From positions 2,443,730 to 2,507,729 of the forward strand of contig NZ_FPHO01000003.1 in NCBI RefSeq assembly GCF_900117455.1: a DNA stretch of 64,000 nucleotides, in the 5' to 3' direction. Origin of the DNA: Hyphomicrobium sp. CS1GBMeth3. Lineage in GTDB: Bacteria; Pseudomonadota; Alphaproteobacteria; Rhizobiales; Hyphomicrobiaceae. Numbering within the stretch: the stretch's first letter is position 1; every line of letters begins with the position of its first letter. This document shows, piece after piece, positions 43,867 through 51,726 of the stretch. The translations under genes were made by a program, and so were the position numbers. The notes under the pieces are model-generated. The model was not told the DNA's origin, did no database searches, and saw nothing but the letters and a program-made list of their open reading frames with translations.

Positions 43867-44163
43867 TTGGCGTGTAGGTCCTTCATCGCGCTCGTCGTAG
43901 CCATCATGCTTGCGCAAACGGTCGTGGCGCAGACTGTAGGATCGCACTTCGATCAGGCAACTGGGTTCAGAATCAGTCGCTATCGCGCACCCATCCCCGG
44001 CGCTTTGCTCTCTGCGCATACGGTGGATCGCTTGGAGGTCGAGTTGCTCGATCATAGTAATCCGCACAAAGCGCATCGTCGTCCTTTGGACGGCTTCGGC
44101 GATTGCCCTCTGCGTCGAGGTAGTCGTTCTTGTGCCCATGAGGACAACAGGGATATACGATAA
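43867..44163 (+). pseudogene. Quinoprotein-associated CXXCW-motif (rhodanese-like) protein, N-terminal remnant
   Basis: After the propeller gene a frame reads a signal-peptide-like CRSFIALVVAIMLAQTVVAQ and then FDQATGFRISRYRAPIP, nearly identical in pattern to the N-terminus of the PQQ-associated CXXCW proteins (FDPATGYRIARYRAPVP). Homology is lost after about base 44055, and the rhodanese-like CxxCW part is absent. A TTG at 43867 is the best start. The tail to 44163 is unrelated sequence. Loss of the C-terminus means it cannot be functional. Confidence 0.65.
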
Positions 44164-44450
44164 AACCTAGCCTGCGCGCTCCTGGAAACCCGCCAATGTT
44201 CGCCCCGGCACGCGTTGCGTGGGGCTTGTCTATAAGCACCTGTCCAATTTCCCGAACATCATGTCTGCTGCGCGGCCCAAAGTCCCTTAGTGAAGGCGAC
44301 GGCGTCGTGTTCCGAGGCGCCAACGGCCCGTGGAAAACCGCCGACTACGAGTATCACCGTCGGCCACCAGCGGCGAAGGATCTGATAGACAAGGTGCTCT
44401 CAACCTACAAAGAAAAGCACGGAGCACCGCCTAAGGAACTCGCTTTCGGG
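44150..44450 (+). pseudogene. Argonaute (long pAgo) PIWI-domain fragment
   Basis: Two overlapping frames give the start of a PIWI domain. Frame A from about 44171: [22 protein letters not shown] followed by a loop (compare KAGGxPWKLAxVRPGVCYVGLVYK). A frameshift near 44285 leads to frame [16 protein letters not shown], a short spacer, [22 protein letters not shown] (compare [15 protein letters not shown] ... LIxxVLxxYxxKxGxxPxELFIHG). Homology stops near 44445. No N, PAZ, MID or catalytic DEDX part is present. Family match is from memory of the pattern, not a search. Confidence 0.55.
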
Positions 44451-44785
44451 TTCGGTGTTTCTTCGCCGAGAAAGCCCACGTCCAGCTGGTGATCCGTCGG
44501 AAGGCACTTGTCAGTCAGCACGCGCCGGCGTCCGACGATGTCGTCGACCCTGAGCTGATGCTGCAAGCATAAGGCGACAAGCGCGGCTTGTGTTCGGTTG
44601 GAGCAGGAAAGCGCGCAGAGTATCTGGGTCATGTGAGACTTTATCGAGCCCTCTGTCAGCCCGAGGGCGGCACCGATCACCTTGTTCTGATGCCCAAGCG
44701 TGACAAGAAACAGTATGCGCTTCTGTTGTGTGGTGAGGTTTCGGGCAGCTTCGAGAATCTCATAATTTTTCTCAAGGTACGTCAT
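44405..44785 (-). CDS. LuxR-type helix-turn-helix protein without receiver domain
   Basis: 126 residues. Residues ~16-72 form a LuxR/FixJ C-terminal DNA-binding domain ([55 protein letters not shown]). No receiver or sensor domain is present. The C-terminal ~50 residues have no homology and run antisense across the Argonaute fragment, so the present stop was probably acquired by rearrangement. It may be a surviving output domain of a response regulator or a solo regulator. Lies downstream of the porin on the same strand. Confidence 0.65.
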   Translation of the reverse strand: MTYLEKNYEILEAARNLTTQQKRILFLVTLGHQNKVIGAALGLTEGSIKSHMTQILCALSCSNRTQAALVALCLQHQLRVDDIVGRRRVLTDKCLPTDHQLDVGFLGEETPNPKASSLGGAPCFSL

Positions 44786-44846
44786 TCAGTCTTCCTTTGT
44801 GGGCAATATGAGTGAGCGCCGCCCGTCGACCGTAGTCACGTAAAGA

Positions 44847-44912
44847 GTGAGGGAACACTCAGCAGCCTCCGGAGGAGGAGGCTTGCCAGAGACGCGCCAA
44901 GTGCTCCCTCAC
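44847..44912 (-). terminator. Long imperfect inverted repeat after the porin gene
   Basis: GTGAGGGAACACT (44847-44859) pairs with AGTGCTCCCTCAC (44900-44912) with one G-T position, and an inner GCCTCC-GGAG-GAGGAGGC hairpin lies between. No T-run. Probably a Rho-assisted terminator or mRNA 3'-stabilising structure for the porin transcript. Confidence 0.5.
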
Positions 44913-44922
44913 ATCCCCCAGC

Positions 44923-46272
44923 TCAGAAGAATATCGCTCCGCCGAGGGCATAGATGTGGAGGTCTTCGAAATCCTCCTTGCCGCCGACACCGTCCGCAGA
45001 GAAGTCGACCTCTCCGCTGTAGTTTTTATACTTGAGCCAGACGGCCATCGATGCCGCATCGATTTCCTGCACCACGCCGAAGCCGAACCGGCGGAACGTC
45101 GAACCCGTCGGATCAACCACTGCGGCGACGCCGCAGGCCGTATCGATGTTGCCACCTGTGCCAGCGAACCCGTCGCAGATATCGGTGACGCCACTGAAGA
45201 CAGCGCCTCCGGTGAGTCCGCTGAACATATCGTCGTCCTGGCCGTACTCACCGTAAAATACCGTCTTGCCGAGGCTGTTCAGCCCGGCGCGGACACCGGC
45301 CTTGAGATAGAGTTGGTTGGAGTCCTTGGCACCTGCGGGGTTCTCCTGTCCCCAGTGGACGCTGCCGAAAATACCCGTCGGCTCGTGCAGGAACGCGAAG
45401 TTGACCTGGAAGAGCTCGGAATCCGTGATCGTGTTGATGCGCTTGTCGGAGTTGTCCTGATAGGAGATGCCCATTGCGGTTTTGAACGAGCCAAACTGAC
45501 CGGAATGCCGCAACGCCACGTCCCAGAAATCGTCCTGGCCCCATGAGGTCGAGAGCACAAAGCCGTTCCAGGTCGGAGTGTCGTAACGCACGCTGTTGGT
45601 ACGATCGCCGCCGCAATCTGCGAAGATGCCGACGCCGACGGTGTAGCAGGTAGCGATGTCACCCCACCGTGCTTTCGCCCGCGTGCCCGTTCCTTCGGGG
45701 ACCAGCTGGAAGTTCTGGCCATCGAAGATCACGAGGTTGGCGGCAAAAATACTGCCTGCTCCCGAGAGATCAACCCAGGTGTCGTCGGATGCCTGACTCT
45801 GGCGGCCGATCGAGACGCGACCCAAGCGATCGCTTTTCAACCACCAGTACGAGTTGAGGCTGCCAGGAGGCCCACTGCCTCCGTTGGCATTATGTGCGTC
45901 CTGAACGAAGCCGTTTGCGCCGGTGATATCCAGGCGCAGACTGTAGCCCGCCGACCACTCCGCGTTGATCTGCGCGCTGCCGTCGAAATGCAGACGGTCG
46001 CCGAGATCATTCAAGCTGGTGCCGACATACGCGTCCGAGTCGATGCTGTCGTCCCACCCCATGACCTGCTGGGTGATCCAGCCGGAAATCACGATCGAGA
46101 CCTTGCGATTGCCCTTCCGGGCCGTCGTCGCCTCCAGCTCGGCAATGCGCTCTTCAAGGTCTGCGCAGCAGTCTCCGCCGAGATCCGCAGATGTCGCGCT
46201 GCCGACTCCAATGCACAACCCGGCCGATGCGATCAAAGCGCATATCACCCGGTTTTTCACTCCCCCATTCAT
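44923..46272 (-). CDS. Outer-membrane porin (Rhizobiales type)
   Basis: 449 residues. Signal peptide ending ATSA, a short coiled coil (ADLEERIAELEATTARK) typical of alphaproteobacterial trimeric porins, then a beta-barrel beginning VSIVISGWITQQVMGWDD and ending with aromatic IYALGGAIFF. Cysteine pairs (CCADLEE; CDGFAGTGGNIDTACG) may form loop disulfides. It probably admits the substrate or product of the nearby oxidation pathway. A perfect sigma-54 promoter reads toward it from 46498, linking it to the AcoR-type regulator. Confidence 0.88.
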   Translation of the reverse strand: MNGGVKNRVICALIASAGLCIGVGSATSADLGGDCCADLEERIAELEATTARKGNRKVSIVISGWITQQVMGWDDSIDSDAYVGTSLNDLGDRLHFDGSAQINAEWSAGYSLRLDITGANGFVQDAHNANGGSGPPGSLNSYWWLKSDRLGRVSIGRQSQASDDTWVDLSGAGSIFAANLVIFDGQNFQLVPEGTGTRAKARWGDIATCYTVGVGIFADCGGDRTNSVRYDTPTWNGFVLSTSWGQDDFWDVALRHSGQFGSFKTAMGISYQDNSDKRINTITDSELFQVNFAFLHEPTGIFGSVHWGQENPAGAKDSNQLYLKAGVRAGLNSLGKTVFYGEYGQDDDMFSGLTGGAVFSGVTDICDGFAGTGGNIDTACGVAAVVDPTGSTFRRFGFGVVQEIDAASMAVWLKYKNYSGEVDFSADGVGGKEDFEDLHIYALGGAIFF

Positions 46273-46483
46273 CGCATTAGGCCCTTTCCCGTCGATTGTT
46301 ATTTCGTCTAGTTTCCTTGTCGTTGATCTTCAATTGAGTGCCAAAGGCTCAAAACCCCCGTCTTTCGCTTTGACGCTCCTATTCCGAAGGCTGGTCTTAC
46401 GCTTTCGCCCTTGGTTGCCGGCATTGACTGGCTAACTCGAGGACTGCCGGGACTCGAAAATCGTCCGGTCACGGATGTTGTCA

Positions 46484-46498
46484 GCAAGCGCTGTGCCA
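46484..46498 (-). promoter_or_regulatory. Sigma-54 promoter for the porin
   Basis: Minus strand TGGCAC-AGCGC-TTGC, an exact match to the -24/-12 consensus TGGCAC-N5-TTGC. It is about 212 bases upstream of the porin start codon. Confidence 0.8.
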
Positions 46499-46740
46499 AT
46501 CCGGCGCTATCCCCCAACCGATCTGGCCCCAAGAGAAAAAACGCTAAGTCGCGCTGGAGGCGAACGGTAAGAAAAAACGAATAAAAACAATGTTGTTGGG
46601 GAGGCGTGTGCCACTTCGCTATTTTGCGCGCCTATTGTGAATCGTTGTGATTGCGCAACAGCGGAGGCAGTTGGCGCCAGTGCAAGCACATGAGAATTGT
46701 GTTGGGGTTCCTATTGTAGGCAGACAAGCGAAAAGGCCGT

Positions 46741-46760
46741 GCGACATCTGTCGCGCGACA
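46741..46760. promoter_or_regulatory. Candidate activator site (overlapping inverted repeats GCGACA/TGTCGC)
   Basis: GCGAC-ATCT-GTCGC (46741-46754) overlaps TGTCGCGCGACA (46749-46760). The first, with the same arms and the same 4-base gap, recurs at 60047-60060, also between two divergent sigma-54 promoters. Placed about 240 bases upstream of the porin promoter and 295 upstream of the PQQ-dehydrogenase promoter, it fits an enhancer for the Fis-family activator. The rest of the 860-bp gap (46273-47132) shows no gene. Confidence 0.55.
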
Positions 46761-47053
46761 TATTTCGGACGGCGTCCCCGCATCGACGTTTTCCCTTTGA
46801 TTGCGCGTGTATGAGGAAAAGAAGAGCGGAAGACGCGCAACGTTCAATCCGCTGTGTGGGAATGCTGCTTTCTCAGTCCGGTTTCGCCGACAGAACAGGG
46901 CTCGGCTGTTCGTGTCCATGCGCAATCAGTCAAAGACCGCGATGTCCACGGGGCCGATTTCGTTTGGGTATGCGACAAGAGTAGCGCGTCACATGACTCA
47001 GTTTTCCGTCGGTGAAGCTGGAAAAAAGGGAGGTAAGAGGCATCGCTAGGGTT

Positions 47054-47069
47054 TGGCATAGAGCCTGCA
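47054..47069 (+). promoter_or_regulatory. Sigma-54 promoter for the PQQ dehydrogenase at 47133
   Basis: TGGCAT-AGAGC-CTGCA: the essential GG (-24) and GC (-12) with correct spacing, two mismatches to consensus. The start codon lies 64 bases downstream. Confidence 0.65.
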
Positions 47070-47132
47070 TCGATTGATGCCGTTAAGTCAGAATGCAGTG
47101 TTTGCCCGGCGTCGGGCGACGGGGAGAGAAAC

Positions 47133-48815
47133 ATGCTCAAAAAAACGGAGCCGCAGCGCTCCTGGTCAGGCATCGTGGGTGGGGTAGCGATTGCTCTGCT
47201 GAGTGTTGGAGCCGCAAACGCGGAAGGCAAAGGTCCGGGGTTCGATGATCCGAATAACTGGCCTCAGTATCACCGCAGTCCGAACGCGTGGCGGTTCAGC
47301 CCGCTCGACCAGATTAACAAAGACAACGTGAAAAACCTCCGCATCTCGTGGATCCATCAGCCGGGAGTGATAACGCACGGCCTTCAGGCGACGCCGATCG
47401 TGATCGACGGCGTGATGTACACAATTGCCGCCGACAACAACGTCTTTGCGCTCGATGCCGCGACCGGAGAGATAATCTGGCGGTACACGGCGAAGCTCGA
47501 TCCGATCGTCAAAGAGGTCTTCTATCAATCCGCCAGCCGCGGCGTGACCGTTGGCAGGGGCAAAGTCTTTATCGGCTCGCTGGACGGTCGCTTCATTGCG
47601 CTGGACCAGAAGACCGGCAAGGAGCTCTGGTCCACTCAGCTTACGGATATGAAGAACGAGTACGGCGCTCTGTTCTCTTCGCCACCTCAGCTGGCTGGCG
47701 ACATCATTTTCGGAGGCACGACCGGCGGCGATCAGCCGATCATAGGCAAGATCTTTGCGGTCAAGGCTGATACCGGCGAGCGGGCGTGGACCTTCGAGAT
47801 CCCGAAGGACGATCCAAAGAGCTGGCCGGGAGACAGCCGCAAGGTCGGCGGCGGTTCCGCATGGTTGCCGGGCACCTACGATCCCTCGACCGATACCATC
47901 TACATCGGCACGAGCAACGCCGCGCCTGACTTCAATCGCGAGGGCCGCGAGGGAGACAATCTCTATACGGCGACCGTATTGGCGCTCGATCCGAAGACGG
48001 GCAAGATCAAATGGTATCGGCAGGAGGTTCCCAATGATACCTGGGACTTCGATGCTGCCTACGAGGCTCTGCTCGTGCCCGACGGCAGCGGTGAGCAGGC
48101 GCTCGTGCACTTGAACAAGAACGGCTTTGTCTACGTGATGGACAAGGACAACGGAGATATCAAGAACGTCTGGCAATACACCGAGAACATGAACTGGGCG
48201 AAGGGCGTCGATCCGAAGACGGGGATCCCGATCGAGCCGAATTTCCCCGAGACCGACAAGACGAAGTTGCATTGCCCGAACCTGCTCGGTGCGCGCAGCT
48301 GGAACCACGGCTCGTATAACCCGGGCACTAAGCTCTGGTACTCGCATGGCATGGAGGTTTGCAATCACGTGACCAGCGCCAAGCAGGAGAAGCCTGCAGG
48401 TGTGGGGTCTCTCTCCCTTGGACTCGCGGATATCAAACTGACGGACCCTCCAGGGAAGAAGGCTGATGGCTGGCTTGCGGCCTTTGATCCGCTGACCGGA
48501 AAGGAAGCCTGGAAGGTTCGCTTCGACATGCCGCCCCTGAGCACGGTCCTTTCGACAGCAGCCGGTCTCGTGTTCACCGGCGATATGTACGGCAACCTCT
48601 ATGCCTTCGACGCGGACAACGGCGAGGAACTGTGGAAGTTCAACGCTGGTTCAGGCGCGCGCGGCGGTCCTGTGAGTTACGCGGTCGATGGCAAGCAGTA
48701 CATCGCCATTCCGACCGGTCTTGGCTCTCATGCACCGGGTTTCCTCAGCGGCGCGTTCCCGAAGATCAAGGATCTTCCGGGCGGCGCGGCTCTGCTCGTG
48801 TTTACGGTGAACTGA
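47133..48815 (+). CDS. PQQ-dependent dehydrogenase without vicinal cysteines
   Basis: 560 residues, signal peptide to GAANA (about 30), eight-bladed quinoprotein propeller. Catalytic Asp305 in WDFDAAYE with Asp307 at +2, a lanthanide-type signature. At the position of the usual Cys-Cys pair it has SASRGV, so the redox disulfide over PQQ is missing. No cytochrome domain. The GGGSAWLPGTYDP and GTSNAAPDF blocks set it apart from MxaF/XoxF/ExaA, so the substrate is likely not methanol; a bulkier alcohol or diol is plausible. Sigma-54 promoter upstream, terminator downstream, then a cytochrome gene. Confidence 0.9.
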   Translation: MLKKTEPQRSWSGIVGGVAIALLSVGAANAEGKGPGFDDPNNWPQYHRSPNAWRFSPLDQINKDNVKNLRISWIHQPGVITHGLQATPIVIDGVMYTIAADNNVFALDAATGEIIWRYTAKLDPIVKEVFYQSASRGVTVGRGKVFIGSLDGRFIALDQKTGKELWSTQLTDMKNEYGALFSSPPQLAGDIIFGGTTGGDQPIIGKIFAVKADTGERAWTFEIPKDDPKSWPGDSRKVGGGSAWLPGTYDPSTDTIYIGTSNAAPDFNREGREGDNLYTATVLALDPKTGKIKWYRQEVPNDTWDFDAAYEALLVPDGSGEQALVHLNKNGFVYVMDKDNGDIKNVWQYTENMNWAKGVDPKTGIPIEPNFPETDKTKLHCPNLLGARSWNHGSYNPGTKLWYSHGMEVCNHVTSAKQEKPAGVGSLSLGLADIKLTDPPGKKADGWLAAFDPLTGKEAWKVRFDMPPLSTVLSTAAGLVFTGDMYGNLYAFDADNGEELWKFNAGSGARGGPVSYAVDGKQYIAIPTGLGSHAPGFLSGAFPKIKDLPGGAALLVFTVN

Positions 48816-48833
48816 GAACTGCTAGCTTCCGAC

Positions 48834-48866
48834 GGCCACCGAGGCGTTAGGCTCGGTGGCCTTTTT
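48834..48866 (+). terminator. Terminator between the PQQ dehydrogenase and its cytochrome gene
   Basis: GGCCACCGAG (48834-48843), 8-base loop, CTCGGTGGCC (48852-48861), TTTTT. A perfect 10-bp stem. The cytochrome gene begins 29 bases later, so read-through would set the ratio of the two proteins. Confidence 0.9.
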
Positions 48867-48894
48867 CTTTTCTAAGTCTGGGGATCTTTTATTG

Positions 48895-49266
48895 ATGAAC
48901 CATCACAGTCTGCCCTTCGCCCTCGTGTGCATGATGGCATCCATGCTCATGGAGCATCCGGCTTTTGCAGATGACGCCGGCACGCCGCCCTTCGATCTTT
49001 CCGACCCAGCCAAAATCGAAATCGGAAAAAAGCGCTTTGGTGCGAATTGCGCTGCGTATTGCCACGGATCCGAGGGTGAGGGCGGCAAAACGCCGAGCTT
49101 CAAGGGCAATACAAACTTCGCCCCGGCCAACGCGCACAAGACCATTACCGAAGGGCGCGTCGGGGCCGATGTGATGCCCCCCTGGGGCAGGACTTTCACG
49201 TCCGAGCAGATCTGGGAACTCGTCGCCTACCTCAATTATTTGTCCGAGCAACCAGCCTCTCGCTGA
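48895..49266 (+). CDS. Cytochrome c with a CxxxCH heme motif
   Basis: 123 residues. Signal peptide to AFA (about 25), heme motif Cys52-Ala-Ala-Tyr-Cys56-His57, with three residues rather than two between the cysteines, and distal Met in VGADVMPPWGRTF. The DNA (TGC GCT GCG TAT TGC CAC) is clear. Rest of the protein is a normal class I cytochrome c. Position after a PQQ dehydrogenase and before the GMC operon suggests it carries electrons from one or both. A TTG at 48892 precedes the ATG. Confidence 0.85.
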   Translation: MNHHSLPFALVCMMASMLMEHPAFADDAGTPPFDLSDPAKIEIGKKRFGANCAAYCHGSEGEGGKTPSFKGNTNFAPANAHKTITEGRVGADVMPPWGRTFTSEQIWELVAYLNYLSEQPASR

Positions 49267-49385
49267 AGGGCCTGCTGTCGTAGCCTCTGTTACACGTGGC
49301 GCACCATCAAAACGAGTGTCTCACATCAGAGAGGACAGGCACACCAAACATCCGACGCCTCGCGCCATTTCAGGCCGCATTCAGT

Positions 49386-49400
49386 TGGCACACAATTTGC
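49386..49400 (+). promoter_or_regulatory. Sigma-54 promoter for the GMC operon
   Basis: TGGCAC-ACAAT-TTGC, an exact consensus match, 72 bases before the small-subunit start codon. I find no clear copy of the GCGAC-N4-GTCGC motif upstream. Confidence 0.82.
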
Positions 49401-49471
49401 GGAACGTCTGTCAGCCGCACAAAGAGACCTCAAGTTAGAGGCCGAAAAATATCGGCATCGGGGAGGAAACT

Positions 49472-50017
49472 ATGTACAATTCACCACTGCAGGTCGGAGG
49501 ACCCGCTGCGGCGAGGCCTGACGTTACGCGTCGGCGTCTGCTCCACGCTATGATGCTCGTCACTGTCGCGTTGGCTCTTCCGGCACTTCCGCCCAATGCT
49601 TTCGCGGCTCCACTGAGCGTGGACCAGAAGCCGACGTTGCTCCGCGTCGCGCGCGACATCTATCCCCACGAGGGCTTTCTCGACGATGCGCCTTATCAGG
49701 CCGTGATCGACGCTATCCTTCTCGAAGCCGAAAACTCTCCTGTCGTCGCGGACCTTTTGAGAAAAGGGCTCGCGGACCTCGAGCAGCGCTCACAACGCAT
49801 CTACAAAACAAGCTACATCGCCATTCCCAGACCGGAGGAGAGAGAAGGCGTTCTCCGCTCGATCGAGCTCACAGACTTCTTCCAGAAAATCAAAGGAGGC
49901 CTCCTGATGGGTCTCTACAACAACAAGGCTCTGTGGCCGAAGTTCGGATACGACGGGTCCTCCTGGGAGACCGGCGGCTTCATCGACAAGGATTTCGACA
50001 AAATCGACTGGTTCTGA
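49472..50017 (+). CDS. Tat-exported small subunit (gluconate 2-dehydrogenase subunit 3 type)
   Basis: 181 residues. N-terminal twin-arginine signal (TRRRLLHAMMLVTVALALPAL), then a helical domain (LLRVARDIYPHEGFLDDAPYQAVIDAIL) of the gluconate 2-dehydrogenase subunit 3 family, ending GSSWETGGFIDKDFDKIDWF. These small subunits carry the FAD-bound GMC partner across the membrane. The GMC subunit encoded 28 bases downstream has no signal peptide, consistent with hitch-hiker export. Confidence 0.87.
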   Translation: MYNSPLQVGGPAAARPDVTRRRLLHAMMLVTVALALPALPPNAFAAPLSVDQKPTLLRVARDIYPHEGFLDDAPYQAVIDAILLEAENSPVVADLLRKGLADLEQRSQRIYKTSYIAIPRPEEREGVLRSIELTDFFQKIKGGLLMGLYNNKALWPKFGYDGSSWETGGFIDKDFDKIDWF

Positions 50018-50045
50018 AGCCGGCACAAACTCCTCAGGGGAACTC

Positions 50046-51626
50046 ATGGACGCGAAATTCGATCTCAACGACGACAGCCTCGTTGTCATCGTCGGCTCCG
50101 GCGCAGGCGGCGGCACGATGGCTAACGAGCTTGCTCAGAAAGGCGTGAAATGCGTCGTTCTCGAAGCGGGAAACAAGCTGAGCCTGGATGACATCGAGAA
50201 CGATGAATGGGAGATGTTCTCCAAGATCTCCTGGCTCGATAAGCGCTTCTCCTCCGGCGGCTGGCACGGAGCGGTGAACCACCCGAACCTTCCGGCCTGG
50301 ATCGTGAAGGGGCTTGGCGGGTCGACGGTGCATTGGGCTGGCGTATCAATCCGATTCCAGGAGCACGAGTTCAAGATGAAGACGACCAATGGTGAGGTCG
50401 TCGGAGCGAACGTCATCGATTGGCCGATCATTTTGGCGGAGCTCGCGCCTTATTACGACAGGGCGGAGTTGAAGATGGGCACGACGGGGGACGTGACGGG
50501 AATGCCCCACCTTCCCTGGAGCGCAGACTTCAAGGTTCTTGCCGAAGGAGCCCGCCGGATCGGCTACACGAAGATCACTGCGGGGCCGATGTCGATCAAT
50601 TCGGTCGAGAGAGACAGTCGCCCGGCGTGCCGGCAGATCGGCTTCTGTATGCAGGGCTGCAAGCTTGGTGCGAAATGGTCGACTCTTTACACTGAGCTGC
50701 CCAACGCACAGGCCACCGGAAACTGCGAAATCCGGGCCAACTGCATGGCGCTGATGATCGAGCACGACAAGTCCGGCAAGGTAACCGGCGTCGTGTATGC
50801 GGATGCGGAAGGCAAAAAACAGCGGCAGAAGGCCAGGGTCGTCTGCGTGGCGGGCAACTCCATCGAGTCACCGCGGCTTTTGTTGAACTCCGCCTCGAGT
50901 ATGTTTCCGGACGGCCTTGCCAACTCGTCGGGCCAGGTCGGTCGGAACTACATGACGCACACTACGGCGGGCGTTTATGCGGTCATGCCGGGTGAAGTGC
51001 ATATGAACCGCGGCACGGCTGTCGCCGGTATCGTGCGGGACGAAGCGCACAACGATCCGAAGCGGGGGTTTGTCGCCGGTTACACGATCGAGAAGCTTGC
51101 GTTGGGGCTGGGTTTCTTGTCCGCGTTTCTCGTGCCCGGACCCACGGGATGGGGCCGGAAGGTGTCGGGCGCACTCGAGAAGTACAAGTACATGTCCGGG
51201 GTGTGGATCTGCGGGGAGGATCTGCCGCAGGAGCAGAACCGCATCGAGCCGCACCCGACCGAGAAAGACCAGTACGGCTTGCCGGCGCCCGTCGTCTACA
51301 AGACCGATCACCCGAACGATACCAACATGCGCAATCACTCCTATCAGCAGATGGAGAAGATCTATAACGCGCTCGGGTCGACAGAGATCTACAATCTGCC
51401 GGCCTACCCCGCGAGCCACAACATGGGCACCAACCGCATGAGCGAGAAGCCACGCGATGGCGTGCTGAACAAGTGGGGGCAATCCCACGATATCAAGAAC
51501 CTCTTCGTCTCAGACGGGAGCCAGTTCTCAAGCAGCGGCTCGCCGAACCCGACGCTGACGATCGTCGCACTGGCGATCCGTCAGGCGGAGTACCTCGCCG
51601 GAGAAATGCAGCGCGGACACCTCTGA
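50046..51626 (+). CDS. GMC family FAD-dependent oxidoreductase (large subunit)
   Basis: 526 residues. Dinucleotide-binding VVIVGSGAGGGTMANEL at the N-terminus, FAD-contact GLGGSTVHWAGVSIRF, four Cys in the middle (RPACRQIGFCMQGC: a possible Fe-S or structural site), and the C-terminal GMC motifs ASHNMGTNRMSE and SGSPNPTLTIVALAIRQAEYLA. Acts on a secondary or primary alcohol; together with the Tat small subunit and a cytochrome c it resembles gluconate/sorbitol/alcohol dehydrogenases of the periplasm. Cysteine-rich middle segment is family-typical. GGGG RBS just upstream. Confidence 0.9.
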   Translation: MDAKFDLNDDSLVVIVGSGAGGGTMANELAQKGVKCVVLEAGNKLSLDDIENDEWEMFSKISWLDKRFSSGGWHGAVNHPNLPAWIVKGLGGSTVHWAGVSIRFQEHEFKMKTTNGEVVGANVIDWPIILAELAPYYDRAELKMGTTGDVTGMPHLPWSADFKVLAEGARRIGYTKITAGPMSINSVERDSRPACRQIGFCMQGCKLGAKWSTLYTELPNAQATGNCEIRANCMALMIEHDKSGKVTGVVYADAEGKKQRQKARVVCVAGNSIESPRLLLNSASSMFPDGLANSSGQVGRNYMTHTTAGVYAVMPGEVHMNRGTAVAGIVRDEAHNDPKRGFVAGYTIEKLALGLGFLSAFLVPGPTGWGRKVSGALEKYKYMSGVWICGEDLPQEQNRIEPHPTEKDQYGLPAPVVYKTDHPNDTNMRNHSYQQMEKIYNALGSTEIYNLPAYPASHNMGTNRMSEKPRDGVLNKWGQSHDIKNLFVSDGSQFSSSGSPNPTLTIVALAIRQAEYLAGEMQRGHL

Positions 51627-51726
51627 GCTCTTCCACTGCCGATCAACCACATTGCCGGCTTGCAAGCCCGCGGAACCTCCCGTGAGGAGCGCCGCGGCGC
51701 CCAGCCAGGAGTTCGCAGTCACGACC

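Noticed and set aside
43973..44323. 117-codon minus-strand frame with a conserved-looking stretch ([23 protein letters not shown])
   Set aside because: It is the antisense of the Argonaute and CXXCW remnants on the plus strand, which give better family matches.
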